The notes: generated from the letters alone by a model not told the origin. Shown: positions 48,239 through 57,647, counted from the stretch's first letter. The stretch: DNA of 64,000 nt from Hyphomicrobiales bacterium (GCA_900471525.1 UCEZ01000019.1:1-64000); one strand, 5' to 3'. Made by a program: numbers and translations.

Positions 48239-48756
48239 GACGTGATACCCGTTTCAGCGCGCGGCCTCCCAACGGAATCAAACTGTGAAGATGCGGAATC
48301 CTTTTGTCCGCAATCCGCAGCAACAACCTCAATTGATTTGAAAAATTCACCGCCGGCGATAGCCGCGGTTGCGTTGGCGGATTTGATCTTCGGAACGATC
48401 AGCGAACTCGACTGGCCAGCGGCAGCCAGCGCCGCTGCCTCTGCCACACCATGGCAGCCGGTCAGCGCAAAAACGATTTCCGAGGGATTTTGCAGCCGCG
48501 CGGTTTCGGCCTCCAACGTCCGGGCGTCGAAGACCTGCAGCGGCACGGAGAAATACGCAGCGGCAGCAAGCATCGCGGGTTCGGCTGCACGGGCATCCAG
48601 TGACGCGACACAGGCAAGCACACGGCGATCGACCTTTGCGGCCGTCAGCGCCTGTTCCGCCAGCCGGATCACTTCGTCCGATGATGTGCCGCGCTCGCAA
48701 CCGAGGCCGAGCACGAATGGCACAACGCCCGCCTTTTTACCGGTATTCACGTGCAT
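48235..48756 (-). CDS. cobE: Cobalamin biosynthesis protein CobE (CbiG C-terminal type)
   Basis: A 173-residue protein with the CobE/CbiG-C signature GLGCERGTSSDEVIRLAEQAL. CbiG-type proteins open the delta-lactone in the anaerobic route; CobE is its aerobic-pathway relative of unclear role. ATG 48756 lies behind GGGAGGT at 11 bp, with ATT and an upstream ATG (48783) as alternatives. The longer ORF upstream is not conserved-looking. First gene of the block; ATGA overlap with cobA. Confidence 0.85.
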   Translation of the reverse strand: MHVNTGKKAGVVPFVLGLGCERGTSSDEVIRLAEQALTAAKVDRRVLACVASLDARAAEPAMLAAAAYFSVPLQVFDARTLEAETARLQNPSEIVFALTGCHGVAEAAALAAAGQSSSLIVPKIKSANATAAIAGGEFFKSIEVVAADCGQKDSASSQFDSVGRPRAETGITS

Positions 48757-49293
48757 TGAAATGAAAGACCTCCCGAGCCGCATGATCACGATGCGCCGGG
48801 GCCTTCGACAGCCAAGGCTTCGAAGCGGTCTGGACAGCACCGGATGAAGCCCCCTGACTGGGTCGGCCGAACCGGACGCTCTTTCAGCCCACAATGATGG
48901 GCACCGTCGCACGTTCCTCCTGTTTACCGGACGATACACGGCCGGTCAAACCGGATTGCGCCATTCGCGGTGCGGCCAACGTCATACAGCCGATTCCCGG
49001 TGCCGCGAGACATCCTCCCTGACGATCCACCTCACTTAAACCTCAATTGGCGCCCACGGCTGATGAAGGTGCCTTTTAAAAGACACGTTTTCTTCCGGCA
49101 CCTGCGCCAACATTCCGCTTTGGAATATTTTCTGCCGATGGTGAGCCTCCAAAGGCTCCTTGTCATCGCGACACCAATTCAACATGAGTGACGTCACGAG
49201 CCACAGGACTTTGTGCGTTCGGCGCACGGACATTTATCAAAACAGCATCGATCGTTCATGGCTTGCCGCCGATCCGATGCAGGAGGACCGCCC
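48757..49293. other. Intergenic region upstream of cobE
   Basis: About 540 bp between the divergent cobE operon and a small plus-strand gene. No gene is supported. I looked for a B12 riboswitch on the minus strand and found no GCCACTG or ACTGT core, so I do not call one. A small GAGCCT/AGGCTC hairpin is at about 49143-49158. Confidence 0.4.
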
Positions 49294-49464
49294 ATGATGT
49301 TTTTCAAGAAAAAGCCCGCCTGGATCAAGATGATCGGCGTTGCAGCACCCAAGCCTGCTGCGCGAAACACGGCCGAATTCGTGGTCAAAGCAATCAGGAA
49401 GCCAGACAGCGACGGCCGACTGCGTCGCATGCTACGCACAGTTGAAGACAACCGCCTGCTGTGA
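49294..49464 (+). CDS. Small basic hypothetical protein
   Basis: A 56-residue Lys/Arg-rich protein starting MMFFKKKPAWIKMIG. The ATG has AGGAGG at 7 bp, which is the reason to trust it; the longer upstream reading has none. Unknown function. It is followed by the DUF1488 gene. Confidence 0.6.
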   Translation: MMFFKKKPAWIKMIGVAAPKPAARNTAEFVVKAIRKPDSDGRLRRMLRTVEDNRLL

Positions 49465-49515
49465 GCCTCGCCGCAGGGCGGAGAATAAATTCAATAATTT
49501 AAGGTTAATCTATTC

Positions 49516-49779
49516 ATGACACTGACGTTTCCGAACACCAGCCGCAGTTATGACGAAACCGCAAGACGCGTCCGTTTTCTCGGCCATGACGGCATGTTCG
49601 AGGTCAAGTTCTTTGTCGAAGTCGGCGCGCTGCCGAAGATCGTCTCCAGAGCTCCCAGCGAGGCCGATTGCCTGGCAGCTTTCGATGCGGCGCGCAGCTC
49701 GGTGCAGGATATCGCCCGCAAGGCCTATGCGCGTGACCGGCGCGACAGCTATGTGCTGACTCAGGCTCATTTCAGATAG
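49516..49779 (+). CDS. DUF1488 family protein
   Basis: An 87-residue protein with the DUF1488 pattern: MTLTFPNTSRSYDETARRVRF at the start and RDRRDSYVLTQAHF at the end. These small proteins are common in proteobacteria and functionally unknown. Lies between the two cobalamin blocks. Confidence 0.82.
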   Translation: MTLTFPNTSRSYDETARRVRFLGHDGMFEVKFFVEVGALPKIVSRAPSEADCLAAFDAARSSVQDIARKAYARDRRDSYVLTQAHFR

Positions 49780-49905
49780 ACTGCGAATTCGGCGCGGAAT
49801 CTGAGAAGGCGGGCGCAATCTTCCGGTACGGCTTTGCAATTCCGGCAAACCTCTGACAAAGAGAGCGTAACTCTCTCTCCGCTCCGGCTGTCCTTCGAGT
49901 CTCCC

Positions 49906-50691
49906 TTGCACGATCTCGCTCCCCAACTCCTCGCCCTTTTGTTCGCCGCTGCCTTTCTCGCCGGGTTCATCGATTCGATCGCCGGTGGTGGCGGCATGAT
50001 CACGATCCCCGCCATGCTGATTGCCGGCATTCCGCCGCTTGAAACGCTGGGCACCAACAAGCTGCAATCGCTGTTCGGTTCCGGCTCCGCAAGCATCGCC
50101 TATGCCCGGCACGGCCATGTCAACCTGCGCGAGCAGCTGCCGATGGCAGGGATGTCGGCGCTCGGGGCAGCGCTCGGAGCCATCCTTGCAACCGTGGTGC
50201 CGGGTGATGTGCTAAAGGCCGTGCTGCCTTTCCTGCTTGTCGCGATCGCGCTTTATTTCGCCGTGAAGCCGAGCCTCGGGGATGCCGACAAGGCACAGAG
50301 AATGACGCCATTCCTGTTTTCGCTGACACTGGTGCCGGCGATCGGCTTCTACGACGGTGTCTTCGGGCCGGGCACCGGTTCGTTCTTCATGCTGGCATTC
50401 ATCGCGCTTGCCGGCTTCGGCGTCTTGAAGGCGACCGCCCACACGAAGTTCCTCAACTTCGGCTCCAATATCGGCGCCTTCATCGTCTTCGTGATTTACG
50501 GCGTGGTTCTGTGGAAAGTCGGCCTGCTGATGGGCGCCGGCCAGTTTGCCGGCGCGCAGGTCGGTTCGCGTTTTGCCATGAAGAACGGCGCGAAGATCAT
50601 CAAGCCGCTGCTGGTTATCACCTGCATCGCGCTGGCGATCAAGCTGCTGGCAGACCCGGCGCATCCGGTCCGGATCTGGCTTGGCGTTTAA
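49906..50691 (+). CDS. TSUP-family permease (TauE/SafE, YfcA type)
   Basis: About 261 residues, eight or so membrane helices, with the internally repeated TSUP core (FIDSIAGGGGMITIPAMLIAG and FYDGVFGPGTGSFFMLAFI). Members export or import sulfite, sulfoacetate or related anions. No ATG fits the start; TTG 49906 or TTG 49834 are the options. It converges on cobO with 10 bp between stops. Confidence 0.87.
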   Translation: MHDLAPQLLALLFAAAFLAGFIDSIAGGGGMITIPAMLIAGIPPLETLGTNKLQSLFGSGSASIAYARHGHVNLREQLPMAGMSALGAALGAILATVVPGDVLKAVLPFLLVAIALYFAVKPSLGDADKAQRMTPFLFSLTLVPAIGFYDGVFGPGTGSFFMLAFIALAGFGVLKATAHTKFLNFGSNIGAFIVFVIYGVVLWKVGLLMGAGQFAGAQVGSRFAMKNGAKIIKPLLVITCIALAIKLLADPAHPVRIWLGV

Positions 50692-50701
50692 GAGCACTCG
50701 C

Positions 50702-51346
50702 TCAGTATTCGACGCCAACCTGGGCCTTGATGCCGGAGCGGAAGGGGTGCTTGATCAGTTCCATCTCGGTGACGAGATCGGCCGCCTCGATCAATTCTTC
50801 CTTGGCATTGCGGCCGGTCAAAACGACATGGGTCATATGCGGTTTTTCTTCCTTCAGGAACCGGACGACCTCGGCAACATCAATATAATCGTAGCGAAGC
50901 GCGATGTTGATCTCGTCGAGCAGCACCATGGAATTGCGCTCGTCACGGATCAGCTCCTTGGCCTTTTCCCATGCCTTGTGCGCCATGGCGATGTCGCGTG
51001 ACCGGTCCTGCGTCTCCCAGGTAAAGCCTTCGCCGAGCGTGTAAAACTGGCAGACATCGCCAAAATGCTTTTCGATCAGGTCGCGCTCGCCGGTTTCCCA
51101 GGCACCCTTGATGAACTGGACGACGGCGCAAGGCATACCATGGGCGATGTGGCGGAAGATCATGCCGAAGCCGGCGGTCGACTTGCCCTTGCCCTTGCCG
51201 GTATTGACGATGATCAGGCCCTTCTGATCGGTCTTGGTCGCCATGATCTTTTCGCGCGCGGTCTTCTTCTTCGCCATCTTCATCGCGTGACGCGCTTCGT
51301 CATTCACCGTCCCAGTATCGTTTGCCTGTACGTCTTCGTCACTCAT
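50702..51346 (-). CDS. cobO: Cob(I)yrinic acid a,c-diamide adenosyltransferase CobO
   Basis: A 214-residue CobA/CobO/BtuR-type adenosyltransferase that attaches the 5'-deoxyadenosyl ligand to cobalt. P-loop-like NTGKGKGKSTAGFGMIFRH; later FYTLGEGFTWETQDRSRD and LLDEINIALRYDY. Start at 51346 behind GGGAGAC; a longer frame extends into the cupin gene. Overlaps the cupin gene by 4 bp (ATGA). Confidence 0.94.
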   Translation of the reverse strand: MSDEDVQANDTGTVNDEARHAMKMAKKKTAREKIMATKTDQKGLIIVNTGKGKGKSTAGFGMIFRHIAHGMPCAVVQFIKGAWETGERDLIEKHFGDVCQFYTLGEGFTWETQDRSRDIAMAHKAWEKAKELIRDERNSMVLLDEINIALRYDYIDVAEVVRFLKEEKPHMTHVVLTGRNAKEELIEAADLVTEMELIKHPFRSGIKAQVGVEY

Positions 51347-51927
51347 GGTGTGTCTCCCTGAAATTTCGGCTTTTCGGACAGCGGTCCGCCGCGCCATAGG
51401 TAAAGTGCGACGAGCGGCTGTTCCGCAGTTCTCATTGCGTGGCTGATGCCGGATGGATGATGGATCACTTCGCCAACCTTGCGGATGGCAAAGGCGCCGC
51501 GGTCCTTGCTCCAAAATGAGCCGTCGGTGAGCGGAACATAGATCTCTTCGGCGATATGATGATGATCCGGATAGTCCACGCCCGGTCCAAGCACTAGGAA
51601 GCCGCCCGCCATCTCGTCGCTGGCAAAATGACCGCGCGAGCCGAAAAGCTCGACCCACCCATAGTTCTGCAGAAAATGATCGCCGAAATCAGCGGGCGAG
51701 TAGGTGCGGCCCCAATGGAGATTGTTCGCATGGCGCGCGAGTACGGCAAGAAGGTCATCGCGGGCCTTGATCGGCTGAAGATGCCGAACAACCGGAATGC
51801 TCTCCGCAGCGAGTTCCCGTGACCGCAGGTCCCAATCGAAGCCGTCGAGGAAACGCCGGAGATGTAGCGCGTCCATCGCAACGAGATAGTCCCTGAACGT
51901 CACCAGCAGGTTTCTATGATCCAGCAT
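51343..51927 (-). CDS. Cupin protein, DMSP-lyase-like, in the cob operon
   Basis: A 194-residue protein with a C-terminal cupin barrel: PDHHHIAEEIYVPLTDGSFW supplies the metal-binding His/Glu set, and ISHAMRTAEQPLVALYLWRGG the later His. The fold and length match the cupin family annotated as dimethylsulfoniopropionate lyase, but that activity is not implied here. It begins 4 bp after cobN and overlaps cobO by 4 bp, so it is translated as part of the cobalamin operon. Function unknown. Confidence 0.75.
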   Translation of the reverse strand: MLDHRNLLVTFRDYLVAMDALHLRRFLDGFDWDLRSRELAAESIPVVRHLQPIKARDDLLAVLARHANNLHWGRTYSPADFGDHFLQNYGWVELFGSRGHFASDEMAGGFLVLGPGVDYPDHHHIAEEIYVPLTDGSFWSKDRGAFAIRKVGEVIHHPSGISHAMRTAEQPLVALYLWRGGPLSEKPKFQGDTP

Positions 51928-51931
51928 CGCC

Positions 51932-54900
51932 TTACTCCGCCGCTGCCGAAAGGCCCTGCAACTCGAAGCGGGCTGAATTGGAACGTGGTGACCAGAGCCC
52001 CCGGTCGATCGCCTCCATCAGCTTGTCGGTCATCTCGCGCAACGCCGCCGGGTTCTTGTCTTCCATGAACTGGCGGACGCGCTCGTCCATGACATAGGCC
52101 TGGTAGACCGCCTCGAAATGGTGGCTGCGCACGGCCCCGGTCGTTGCCGCGAAGGCGAACATATAGTCGACCGTCGCAGCGATCTCGAAAGCGCCCTTGT
52201 AGCCATGGCGCATGACGCCCTCGATCCATTTCGGATTGACCACGCGGCCGCGCACTACCCGGCCGATTTCTTCTTCCAGCGAGCGGATCACCGGTTTTTC
52301 CGGGCGGGAATGGTCATTGTGATAGATGGCCGGACGCGCGCCTGCCGTCTGCTCGACCGCGAGGCTCATGCCGCCCTCGAATTGGTAATAATCGTCGCTG
52401 TCGAGCAAATCATGCTCGCGGTTGTCCTGGTTCTGGACGACGGCCTCGACCGTCTTCAGCCGTGCTTCCAACAGCCCGCGTTCGGCCTTGCCGTCTTCGC
52501 CGGCGCCATAGGCGTAGCTTCCCCAGGTGAGATAGGCTTCGGCCAGATCGGCGCGGCTCTCCCACCCCTTCTCATCCATCAACGCCTGCAGTCCTGCACC
52601 ATAGGCGCCGGGTTTGGCTCCGAAGACACGGTAGGAGGCGCGTCGCGCAGCGTCCTTCGACGCCATGCCGGCCGCTTCAAGCCGCGCGGTTTCCGCCCGC
52701 ATCCGCGCCGCGATCATGTTGTCGGCATCATCCTCTTCGAGCGCTCCGACGGCGCGAATCGCAGTGTCGAACAGCGCGATCTGCTCCGGGAAGGCATCGC
52801 GGAAGAAACCGGAAATGCGCAGGGTGACGTCGACGCGCGGACGCCCCAGAACCGCCAGCGGCACGATCTCGTAGCCCGTTACCCGGCGGGACATCATGTC
52901 CCAGACGGGCTTGGTGCCGATCAGCGCCATCGCCTGGGCAATGTCGTCGCCGCCGGTGCGCATGTTCGACGTACCCCAGGCGGTGAGGCCAAAGGAGGTC
53001 GGCCAGTCGCCATGGTCCTGCAGATAGCGGCGGATCAGAAGTTCAGCCGATTTCTTGCCGAGCTCGAAAGCCGCCGGTGTCGGCACGGCACGGCTGTCGA
53101 CCGAATAGAAATTGCGGCCCGTCGGCAGAACGTCCGGCCGCCCGCGTGTCGGCGCGCCGGAAGGCCCGGGCGCCACGAAACGACCGTCGAGACCGGTCAT
53201 CAGCGCGGCGATTTCGGCGAGGCCGGATTGGATGATCGACGGTTTGAGCCGCATTTCGACTTCGTGAAGTACCGCACGCGTGGCGTTCCAGCTATCGGGG
53301 CAAGGCAATTCGCCGGAAACGAATTTGGCGGCCAGCAGCTCGATGCGCTCGACCGCGTCACCTGCGGTGCGCCATGGGGCGTCGGATATTTCCGTAAGAA
53401 TGGCTGGTTTCAGGCCAAGCCAAGGATCGGAGAGGACGCAGTCGAGCGGGTCGAAAGAAGGCTCCGGGCTGATCTCCCCCCTTGTGGGGGAGATGTCGGC
53501 CTGGCCGACAGAGGGGGGTATGGCGGCTTTTGAGTTTGCGGAGGCTTTACCCCCCTCTGTCCTGTCGGACATCTCCCCCACAAGGGGGGAGATCAGCCGC
53601 GAATGCCGCAGCCCCGCATCCGCGGCGATCGCCCGTTGCAGGCTCTGGTCTCCGCCCTCGCTCTGCCCGCGCGGAACCCTCGCCAAGGCAACCGTCAGAT
53701 CCGTCAGCAACCGCCCTTCCGGCGCGACGCCAAAAATGTGCAGCCCGTCGCGGATCTGCAGTTCCTTGAGGTCACAGAGATAGGCATCGAGTTTTTCAAG
53801 TGCCTTGCCCTCTCCATCGGTACGCTCAATGCCGGCGTCATGATCGAGGCCGATATCGCGGACGAGTTCAAGAATCTGTTTGCTCAGCAATCGAAGACGC
53901 CGCGGGTCACCGCCCGCCGCGTCGTAATATTCGTCGACCAGCGCTTCGAGATCCTTCAGCGGTCCATAGGATTCGGCTCGGGTCAGCGGGGGCGTCAGGT
54001 GGTCGATGATGACGGCGCTGGTACGGCGCTTGGCCTGCGTGCCCTCACCCGGATCGTTGACGATGAACGGGTAGAGATGTGGCATCGGGCCGAAGACCAC
54101 TTCTGGATAGCAGGCCTCCGACAGTGCCAGTGATTTGCCCGGTAGCCATTCGAGATTGCCGTGCTTGCCCATATGGACAACGGCATGAGCCCCGAACTCC
54201 TGCCGCAGGAAGGCGTAGAAAGCCAGATATCCATGCGGCGGCACGAGGTCCGGCGCATGGTAGGTTTCCTTCGGATCGATATTGTAGCCGCGCGCCGGCT
54301 GGATGCCGACCAGCGTTTCGCCGAAGCGCGTCAGCGGCAGGGCAAAGCGATCATCGCGAAAGAACGGATCGGCTTCGGGCCTACCCCATCGATCAACGAC
54401 CTGATTCTGAATCTGAACAGGAAGGGACGCGAAGAAACTGTTGTATTGACTCAAGGAAAGCGTCTCGCGGATTTCACAATCCACACGCGCCGAATTGGTC
54501 GGCCCATCCATCAGATGCCTAATCAGCGCATCGCCATCGGCCGGGATATCATCGATCTCGTAGCCGGCGGCGGCCATGGCTCTCATGACTTCGATAGTGC
54601 CGGCCGGCGTATCGAGCCCGACGCCGTTGCCGAGCCGCCCGTCGCGATTGGGATAGTTCGCCATGATGATGGCCACACGGCGCTCGCTGGGTGTGGCTCT
54701 GCGCAGTCTCGCCCAGTTGGCAGCCAATTTCGCGGCAAAGGCGACGCGGTCAGCCAAAGGCTCGTGGCCGACGATGTTGGCTTCCACCGCATTGTCGTAG
54801 ACGGCGGCTGCCTTGAACGAAACTGCCCGCGACAGGATGCGCCCGTCGACCTCCGGCAGCGCCACGTTCATCGCCAAGTCTCGCGCCATCAGGCCCTGGG

Positions 54901-55840
54901 GCGAGGCTTCCCAGGCGGCCCGCGAGGAGCCCGAAAAAATCACCTGCAGGACCGGCGCATCGGAAAACTCGAGCACGGTCGGCTTTCGGTCGGCGCCAGG
55001 CGCGGAAACCGCGAACCCGGTAGCATTCATCACCACCATCGGCGGCACGTCACCGAAGATAGCCTCCAGCGTACCGATCGAGACCGCATCCTTAAGGCTT
55101 GAAACGAACACCGGCAGCACTGTCATGCCTTCGGCCGCAAGCGCCTCGATCAGAGCTTCGACAGGCTTTGTTTCGCCGCTTTGTACCAGCGCGCGATAGA
55201 AGCAGAGGGCGATTGTCGGAGGGGCGAGGCCATCCGGGCGCAAGCCCCTTCCACCTGCTGCAAGCTTACTCCAAGCCTCAACCCCGATCACCCCCGCGCC
55301 CGGCCACCAGATGCCCGCTTTCAGCAAAGGTGCCGCAGGCTCCGGCTTCTCCGAGCCGTCGATCAACGCCTCGGCATAAGCGAGCAGTCGCACCATGTTA
55401 TCGGTGCCGCCTTCAGTGAAATAGGCCCACATCCGATTGCGATCTTCGGCGGAGACCGTCGAGAACGGCTCGAGGCCCGGGTCCGGCTTGTCATAGCCCG
55501 GCAGCACGGCGATCTGGAATTTATGGGTGACGGCAGCCGCGTGCAGCGCCTCCAGCACATACTGGAAATAACTGGCGCCGCCGAGCGGCCGGACGATGAT
55601 CAGCTTGGCGTGCCGGGCGGTGCGCTCGACATAGGTATCCACCGACATCGGGTGCTTGAGCGTCAGAAGGCTCGCCACCCGCAGGCTTGTGGAACTGCCA
55701 CGCGTCCGATGTGCGGCAGCAATTGACGACAGCTCGGTATCGGCCGCGGACAGGAACAGGATATCGGCCGGCGACTGACCAAGATCGATCGCCTCCTCGC
55801 CATCCATGATCGTGCCTTTCTGGGCTAGAAGGAGGTGCAT
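51932..55840 (-). CDS. cobN: Cobaltochelatase large subunit CobN
   Basis: A 1302-residue subunit of the aerobic cobaltochelatase, which with CobS and CobT inserts cobalt into hydrogenobyrinic acid a,c-diamide. Start MHLLLAQKGTI at 55840 behind GGAGG; the longer frame runs into a repeat. CobN/BchH-type segments include HMGKHGNLEWLPGK and GTSNMRTGGDDIAQAMALIG. About 44 residues (748-792) are encoded by an inserted palindromic repeat (ISPLVGEMSDRTEGG), explaining the length above the normal ~1260-1275. The frame stays open. Confidence 0.95.
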   Translation of the reverse strand: MHLLLAQKGTIMDGEEAIDLGQSPADILFLSAADTELSSIAAAHRTRGSSTSLRVASLLTLKHPMSVDTYVERTARHAKLIIVRPLGGASYFQYVLEALHAAAVTHKFQIAVLPGYDKPDPGLEPFSTVSAEDRNRMWAYFTEGGTDNMVRLLAYAEALIDGSEKPEPAAPLLKAGIWWPGAGVIGVEAWSKLAAGGRGLRPDGLAPPTIALCFYRALVQSGETKPVEALIEALAAEGMTVLPVFVSSLKDAVSIGTLEAIFGDVPPMVVMNATGFAVSAPGADRKPTVLEFSDAPVLQVIFSGSSRAAWEASPQGLMARDLAMNVALPEVDGRILSRAVSFKAAAVYDNAVEANIVGHEPLADRVAFAAKLAANWARLRRATPSERRVAIIMANYPNRDGRLGNGVGLDTPAGTIEVMRAMAAAGYEIDDIPADGDALIRHLMDGPTNSARVDCEIRETLSLSQYNSFFASLPVQIQNQVVDRWGRPEADPFFRDDRFALPLTRFGETLVGIQPARGYNIDPKETYHAPDLVPPHGYLAFYAFLRQEFGAHAVVHMGKHGNLEWLPGKSLALSEACYPEVVFGPMPHLYPFIVNDPGEGTQAKRRTSAVIIDHLTPPLTRAESYGPLKDLEALVDEYYDAAGGDPRRLRLLSKQILELVRDIGLDHDAGIERTDGEGKALEKLDAYLCDLKELQIRDGLHIFGVAPEGRLLTDLTVALARVPRGQSEGGDQSLQRAIAADAGLRHSRLISPLVGEMSDRTEGGKASANSKAAIPPSVGQADISPTRGEISPEPSFDPLDCVLSDPWLGLKPAILTEISDAPWRTAGDAVERIELLAAKFVSGELPCPDSWNATRAVLHEVEMRLKPSIIQSGLAEIAALMTGLDGRFVAPGPSGAPTRGRPDVLPTGRNFYSVDSRAVPTPAAFELGKKSAELLIRRYLQDHGDWPTSFGLTAWGTSNMRTGGDDIAQAMALIGTKPVWDMMSRRVTGYEIVPLAVLGRPRVDVTLRISGFFRDAFPEQIALFDTAIRAVGALEEDDADNMIAARMRAETARLEAAGMASKDAARRASYRVFGAKPGAYGAGLQALMDEKGWESRADLAEAYLTWGSYAYGAGEDGKAERGLLEARLKTVEAVVQNQDNREHDLLDSDDYYQFEGGMSLAVEQTAGARPAIYHNDHSRPEKPVIRSLEEEIGRVVRGRVVNPKWIEGVMRHGYKGAFEIAATVDYMFAFAATTGAVRSHHFEAVYQAYVMDERVRQFMEDKNPAALREMTDKLMEAIDRGLWSPRSNSARFELQGLSAAAE
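53467..53598. repeat. Inverted pair of palindromic units inside cobN
   Basis: 132 bp, a multiple of three. Left arm from GGCTGATCTCCCCCC to ACAGAGGGGGGTA (53467-53520), right arm its near-perfect inverse to 53598. Each arm contains its own hairpin CTCCCCC-ACAA-GGGGGGAG. Same unit as at 55862-56016. Confidence 0.9.
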
Positions 55841-55861
55841 GGAAGCCTCCGCTGCCTGCGG

Positions 55862-56016
55862 CACCCCCCTCTGTCCTGTCGGACATCTCCCCCACAAGGG
55901 GGGAGATCGATTGCGGCCACTCCGCGCACTGCTGTGGCTTTGCAGAAGGAACGACGACGCGAACTCCCGATCTCCCCCCTTGTGGGGGAGATGTCACGCA
56001 GTGACAGAGGGGGGTG
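55862..56016. repeat. Inverted pair of the same palindromic units before cobN
   Basis: Units of about 49 bp at 55862-55909 and 55968-56016, in inverted orientation with a 58-bp spacer, each of the form CACCCCCCTCTGTC-n-GACATCTCCCCC-ACAA-GGGGGGAGATCG. They occupy most of the cobW-cobN gap and would be transcribed as stable hairpins. Typical of rhizobial RIME-like repeats. Confidence 0.9.
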
Positions 56017-56039
56017 AGCCGCAAGCGCCAACATGGATA

Positions 56040-57104
56040 TCAAACCGCAGCAACAATCGCAGCCCGCACGGCCGCCTCATCCATATCGTGCAGGCCGATG
56101 ACAACCAGGCGTGTGCGACGCACTTCGCCGGCAGCCCAGGCGCGATCGAAATACTGATCGATGCGAGCACCAACAGCCTGGATCAACAGGCGCATTGGCT
56201 TGCCGGGCACATCGGCAAAACCTTTCAGACGCAGCACGTCGTGCTCAGCGATGATGAGCTTCAGTTTTTCAACGAAACCGGCGGGATCGACGATCGGGCC
56301 GAGTTCGACGACGAAGCTATCAAACTCGTCATGGCTGTGCTCCTCGCCCGCCTCGTGTTCCATCTCATGATGGGACTTGCGGTTGGCGATATCTGTTTCA
56401 GTGCCAACGCCGAGGCCGAGCAGCACGGCGGCGGAAACCTCGCCGTTCTTCGCCTCGATCATCGTTGGCTTGCGGCTGGTGCGCGAGGAGACCTCTTTGC
56501 GGACGAAAGCGAGACCGGTCGAATCGAGCAGGTCCGTCTTGTTGAGAATGATCAGGTCGGCTGCCGTCAGTTGGTCTTCGAACAGTTCCTCGATCGGGCT
56601 TTCATGATCAAGATTGTCGTCGTTGACACGCAGTGCATCGACCTTGTCGTGATCGTCAGCGAAACGCCCGGCAGCAACCGCGGCACTGTCCACGACCGTG
56701 ATGACGCCATCGACAGTCACTTCGCTGCGGATATCCGGCCAGTTGAAGGCCGCGATCAGCGGCTGTGGCAACGCGAGGCCCGATGTCTCGATGACGATGT
56801 GGTCCGGACGGTTTTCGCGGTCGAGCAGCTTCGTCATGGTCGGGATGAAATCATCGGCGACCGTGCAGCAGATGCAGCCATTGGTGAGCTCGATGATGTC
56901 ATCCTCACTGCAGGCTTCGGCACCACAACCCTTCAGCACGTCGCCATCGACACCGAGATCGCCGAACTCGTTGATGATCAGCGCGATGCGGCGGCCACCG
57001 GCATTCTGCAGGATGTTGCGGATCATCGTCGTCTTGCCGGCGCCGAGGAAGCCGGTGATGACGGTTGCCGGGATCTTGCCGTGGGCGGCCTTTTCGGTGG
57101 TCAT
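56040..57104 (-). CDS. cobW: Cobalamin biosynthesis GTPase CobW
   Basis: A 354-residue G3E GTPase: Walker [10 protein letters not shown], CxCC motif in NGCICCTV, NKTD guanine motif, and a His-rich insertion (HHEMEHEAGEEHSHDEFD). CobW is thought to deliver cobalt to the CobNST chelatase, whose large subunit gene follows. Starts 3 bp after the cobP stop. Confidence 0.94.
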   Translation of the reverse strand: MTTEKAAHGKIPATVITGFLGAGKTTMIRNILQNAGGRRIALIINEFGDLGVDGDVLKGCGAEACSEDDIIELTNGCICCTVADDFIPTMTKLLDRENRPDHIVIETSGLALPQPLIAAFNWPDIRSEVTVDGVITVVDSAAVAAGRFADDHDKVDALRVNDDNLDHESPIEELFEDQLTAADLIILNKTDLLDSTGLAFVRKEVSSRTSRKPTMIEAKNGEVSAAVLLGLGVGTETDIANRKSHHEMEHEAGEEHSHDEFDSFVVELGPIVDPAGFVEKLKLIIAEHDVLRLKGFADVPGKPMRLLIQAVGARIDQYFDRAWAAGEVRRTRLVVIGLHDMDEAAVRAAIVAAV

Positions 57105-57107
57105 GGA

Positions 57108-57632
57108 TCAACCCTTCATTTTCAGCGGCAGTCCGGCCGCGATAAAATAGACTTCAGCGGATTTCTCCGCAACGATCTGGTGCAGCCGACCGGCATGGTC
57201 GCGAAAATCGCGCGCCATCCGGTTTTCCGGCACGATACCCAGCCCGACCTCGTTCGAGACGAAGACCAGCCGAGCCTTGGCCTGCGGCACGTATGCCGCG
57301 AGCCGTTCAAATTCTGCGGCCATGTCGCGCTCTTCCATCATCAGATTGGTGACCCAGAGGGTCAGGCAATCGATGAGAATGATGCGATCGGGCGCGTCGA
57401 TGGCTTCCAGGCAGGTGGCAAGTTCAAGAGGCTCCTCATGTGTCTGCCAATCCGCCCCCCTCCGCTCACGATGCTCATCTATCCTTGCCTGCATCTCGCC
57501 ATCCCAGGCCCTTCCGGTCGCGACGTAATACATGCCGAGGCCCGACGCCTTGACCAGTTTTTCAGCGAAGGTGGATTTGCCGGAACGGGCGCCGCCCAGG
57601 ACCAGCACGTGCCCTGACTTTATCGATGTCAT
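57108..57632 (-). CDS. cobP: Adenosylcobinamide kinase/guanylyltransferase CobP
   Basis: A 174-residue bifunctional CobU/CobP enzyme that phosphorylates adenosylcobinamide and adds GMP. P-loop [15 protein letters not shown], then [24 protein letters not shown] (the guanylylated His region) and LTLWVTNLM. Second gene after the B12 riboswitch, 15 bp behind the 33-residue ORF. Confidence 0.95.
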   Translation of the reverse strand: MTSIKSGHVLVLGGARSGKSTFAEKLVKASGLGMYYVATGRAWDGEMQARIDEHRERRGADWQTHEEPLELATCLEAIDAPDRIILIDCLTLWVTNLMMEERDMAAEFERLAAYVPQAKARLVFVSNEVGLGIVPENRMARDFRDHAGRLHQIVAEKSAEVYFIAAGLPLKMKG

Positions 57633-57647
57633 GGAATGATCCCGGCC

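Noticed and set aside
48757-48960. Possible B12 riboswitch before cobE
   Set aside because: A weak AGTCAGGGGGCTTC resembles the B12 box, but GCCACTG and the ACTGT core are missing.
55806-57617. 603-codon plus-strand ORF opposite cobW and cobP
   Set aside because: Shadow frame; it also runs through the repeat pair and shows no domain.
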